Shown here: positions 13,731 to 13,825 of the stretch, one piece after another
How positions within the stretch are numbered: position 1 is the stretch's first letter
Layout: every line of letters starts with the position of its first letter
Assembly: GCA_045121095.1 (NCBI GenBank)
Contig: JBGVFN010000025.1
Coordinates: 1 to 13,825 of the forward strand
DNA from: TWA4 sp045121095
GTDB taxonomy: Bacteria; Bacillota; Clostridia; Lachnospirales; Lachnospiraceae
DNA length: 13,825 nt
Direction: 5' to 3'
Notes under the pieces: generated by a model
Database searches by the model: none
The model's input: only the letters and a program-made list of their open reading frames with translations
What the model was told of the DNA's origin: nothing
Position numbers and translations under genes: made by a program

Positions 13731-13825
13731 GAGCGTGTTTGAAAAATCATTCACGCAGTCTGCACATCCCAGTTTTGGCTAAATTTTTCTCAGATTCAGT
13801 CAGCGTAGCCCGCTACGCCTCCTTC
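13731..13825. repeat. Probable edge of a dispersed intergenic repeat
   Basis: No open frame of useful length exists here on either strand. The segment begins GAGCGTGTTTGAAAAATCA and near its end has a strong palindrome, GCGTAGC-CC-GCTACGC at 13803-13818, then CCTCCTTC at the window edge. The style is like repeats I recall between genes in Lachnospiraceae genomes. That is recollection rather than something the window can prove, because only one copy is present. Confidence 0.35.

Noticed and set aside
1..13825. CRISPR array, transposon, phage or toxin-antitoxin module
   Set aside because: I saw no regularly spaced repeats, transposase or integrase motifs, or paired small toxin/antitoxin genes on either strand.

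Overview
The window looks like chromosomal DNA from a low-to-mid-GC, anaerobic Gram-positive of the class Clostridia, most likely a Lachnospiraceae relative such as Blautia, Dorea or Ruminococcus gnavus. This rests on the gene order of the type II fatty-acid-synthesis cluster, a fused AccD-AccA carboxyltransferase, strong AGGAGG ribosome binding sites, and a secreted protein with repeat and FN3 architecture common in that family. Placement is inference; no rRNA or other taxonomic marker is present.

Bases 1-6177 are the distal part of a fatty-acid-synthesis operon, all on the + strand: the fabF 3' end, accB, fabZ, accC, a fused accD-accA, a nitronate-monooxygenase/FabK-family flavin oxidoreductase, and a MarR-family regulator resembling FabT. 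AccB, AccC and AccDA together form acetyl-CoA carboxylase and make malonyl-CoA. FabF condenses and FabZ dehydrates during chain elongation. The flavin enzyme is either an enoyl-ACP reductase or, more interestingly, a UfaA-type protein linked to anaerobic unsaturated fatty acid synthesis. The regulator probably senses acyl-ACP. A long hairpin with a T-rich tail at 6132-6177 closes the operon.

Bases 6178-9066 hold a clpS-clpA pair with its own consensus promoter (TTGACG, 17 bp, TATAAT) and a leader of about 120 nt. ClpS is the N-degron adaptor and ClpA the AAA+ unfoldase that feeds ClpP. An unusual stem-loop made of two CTCATGAG palindromes follows clpA.

Bases 9097-11155 contain a cell-surface or secreted protein gene with a near-perfect promoter. 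It is broken twice: a one-base frameshift inside the signal peptide, and an in-frame TAA about one third of the way through. It encoded PPC-like beta domains, two 'YDGK' beta repeats and two FN3-like domains, and it ends at a strong terminator.

Bases 11156-13635 hold a non-coding stretch with two tiny candidate ORFs, then an extended -10 promoter, a structured leader with CodY-box-like sequences, and ilvB-ilvN (acetolactate synthase large and small subunits). IlvB departs from the usual family sequence at several cofactor-site motifs. The right edge (13731-13825) is non-coding and looks like one end of a dispersed intergenic repeat.

I found no CRISPR array, tRNA, rRNA, transposase or phage gene. 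The most interesting points are the NMO-family enzyme with a C-terminal cysteine cluster inside the fatty-acid operon, the ilvB leader, a 9-bp motif (CTGCTGAAT / ATTCAGCAG) that recurs only in intergenic DNA, and the doubly broken surface-protein gene.
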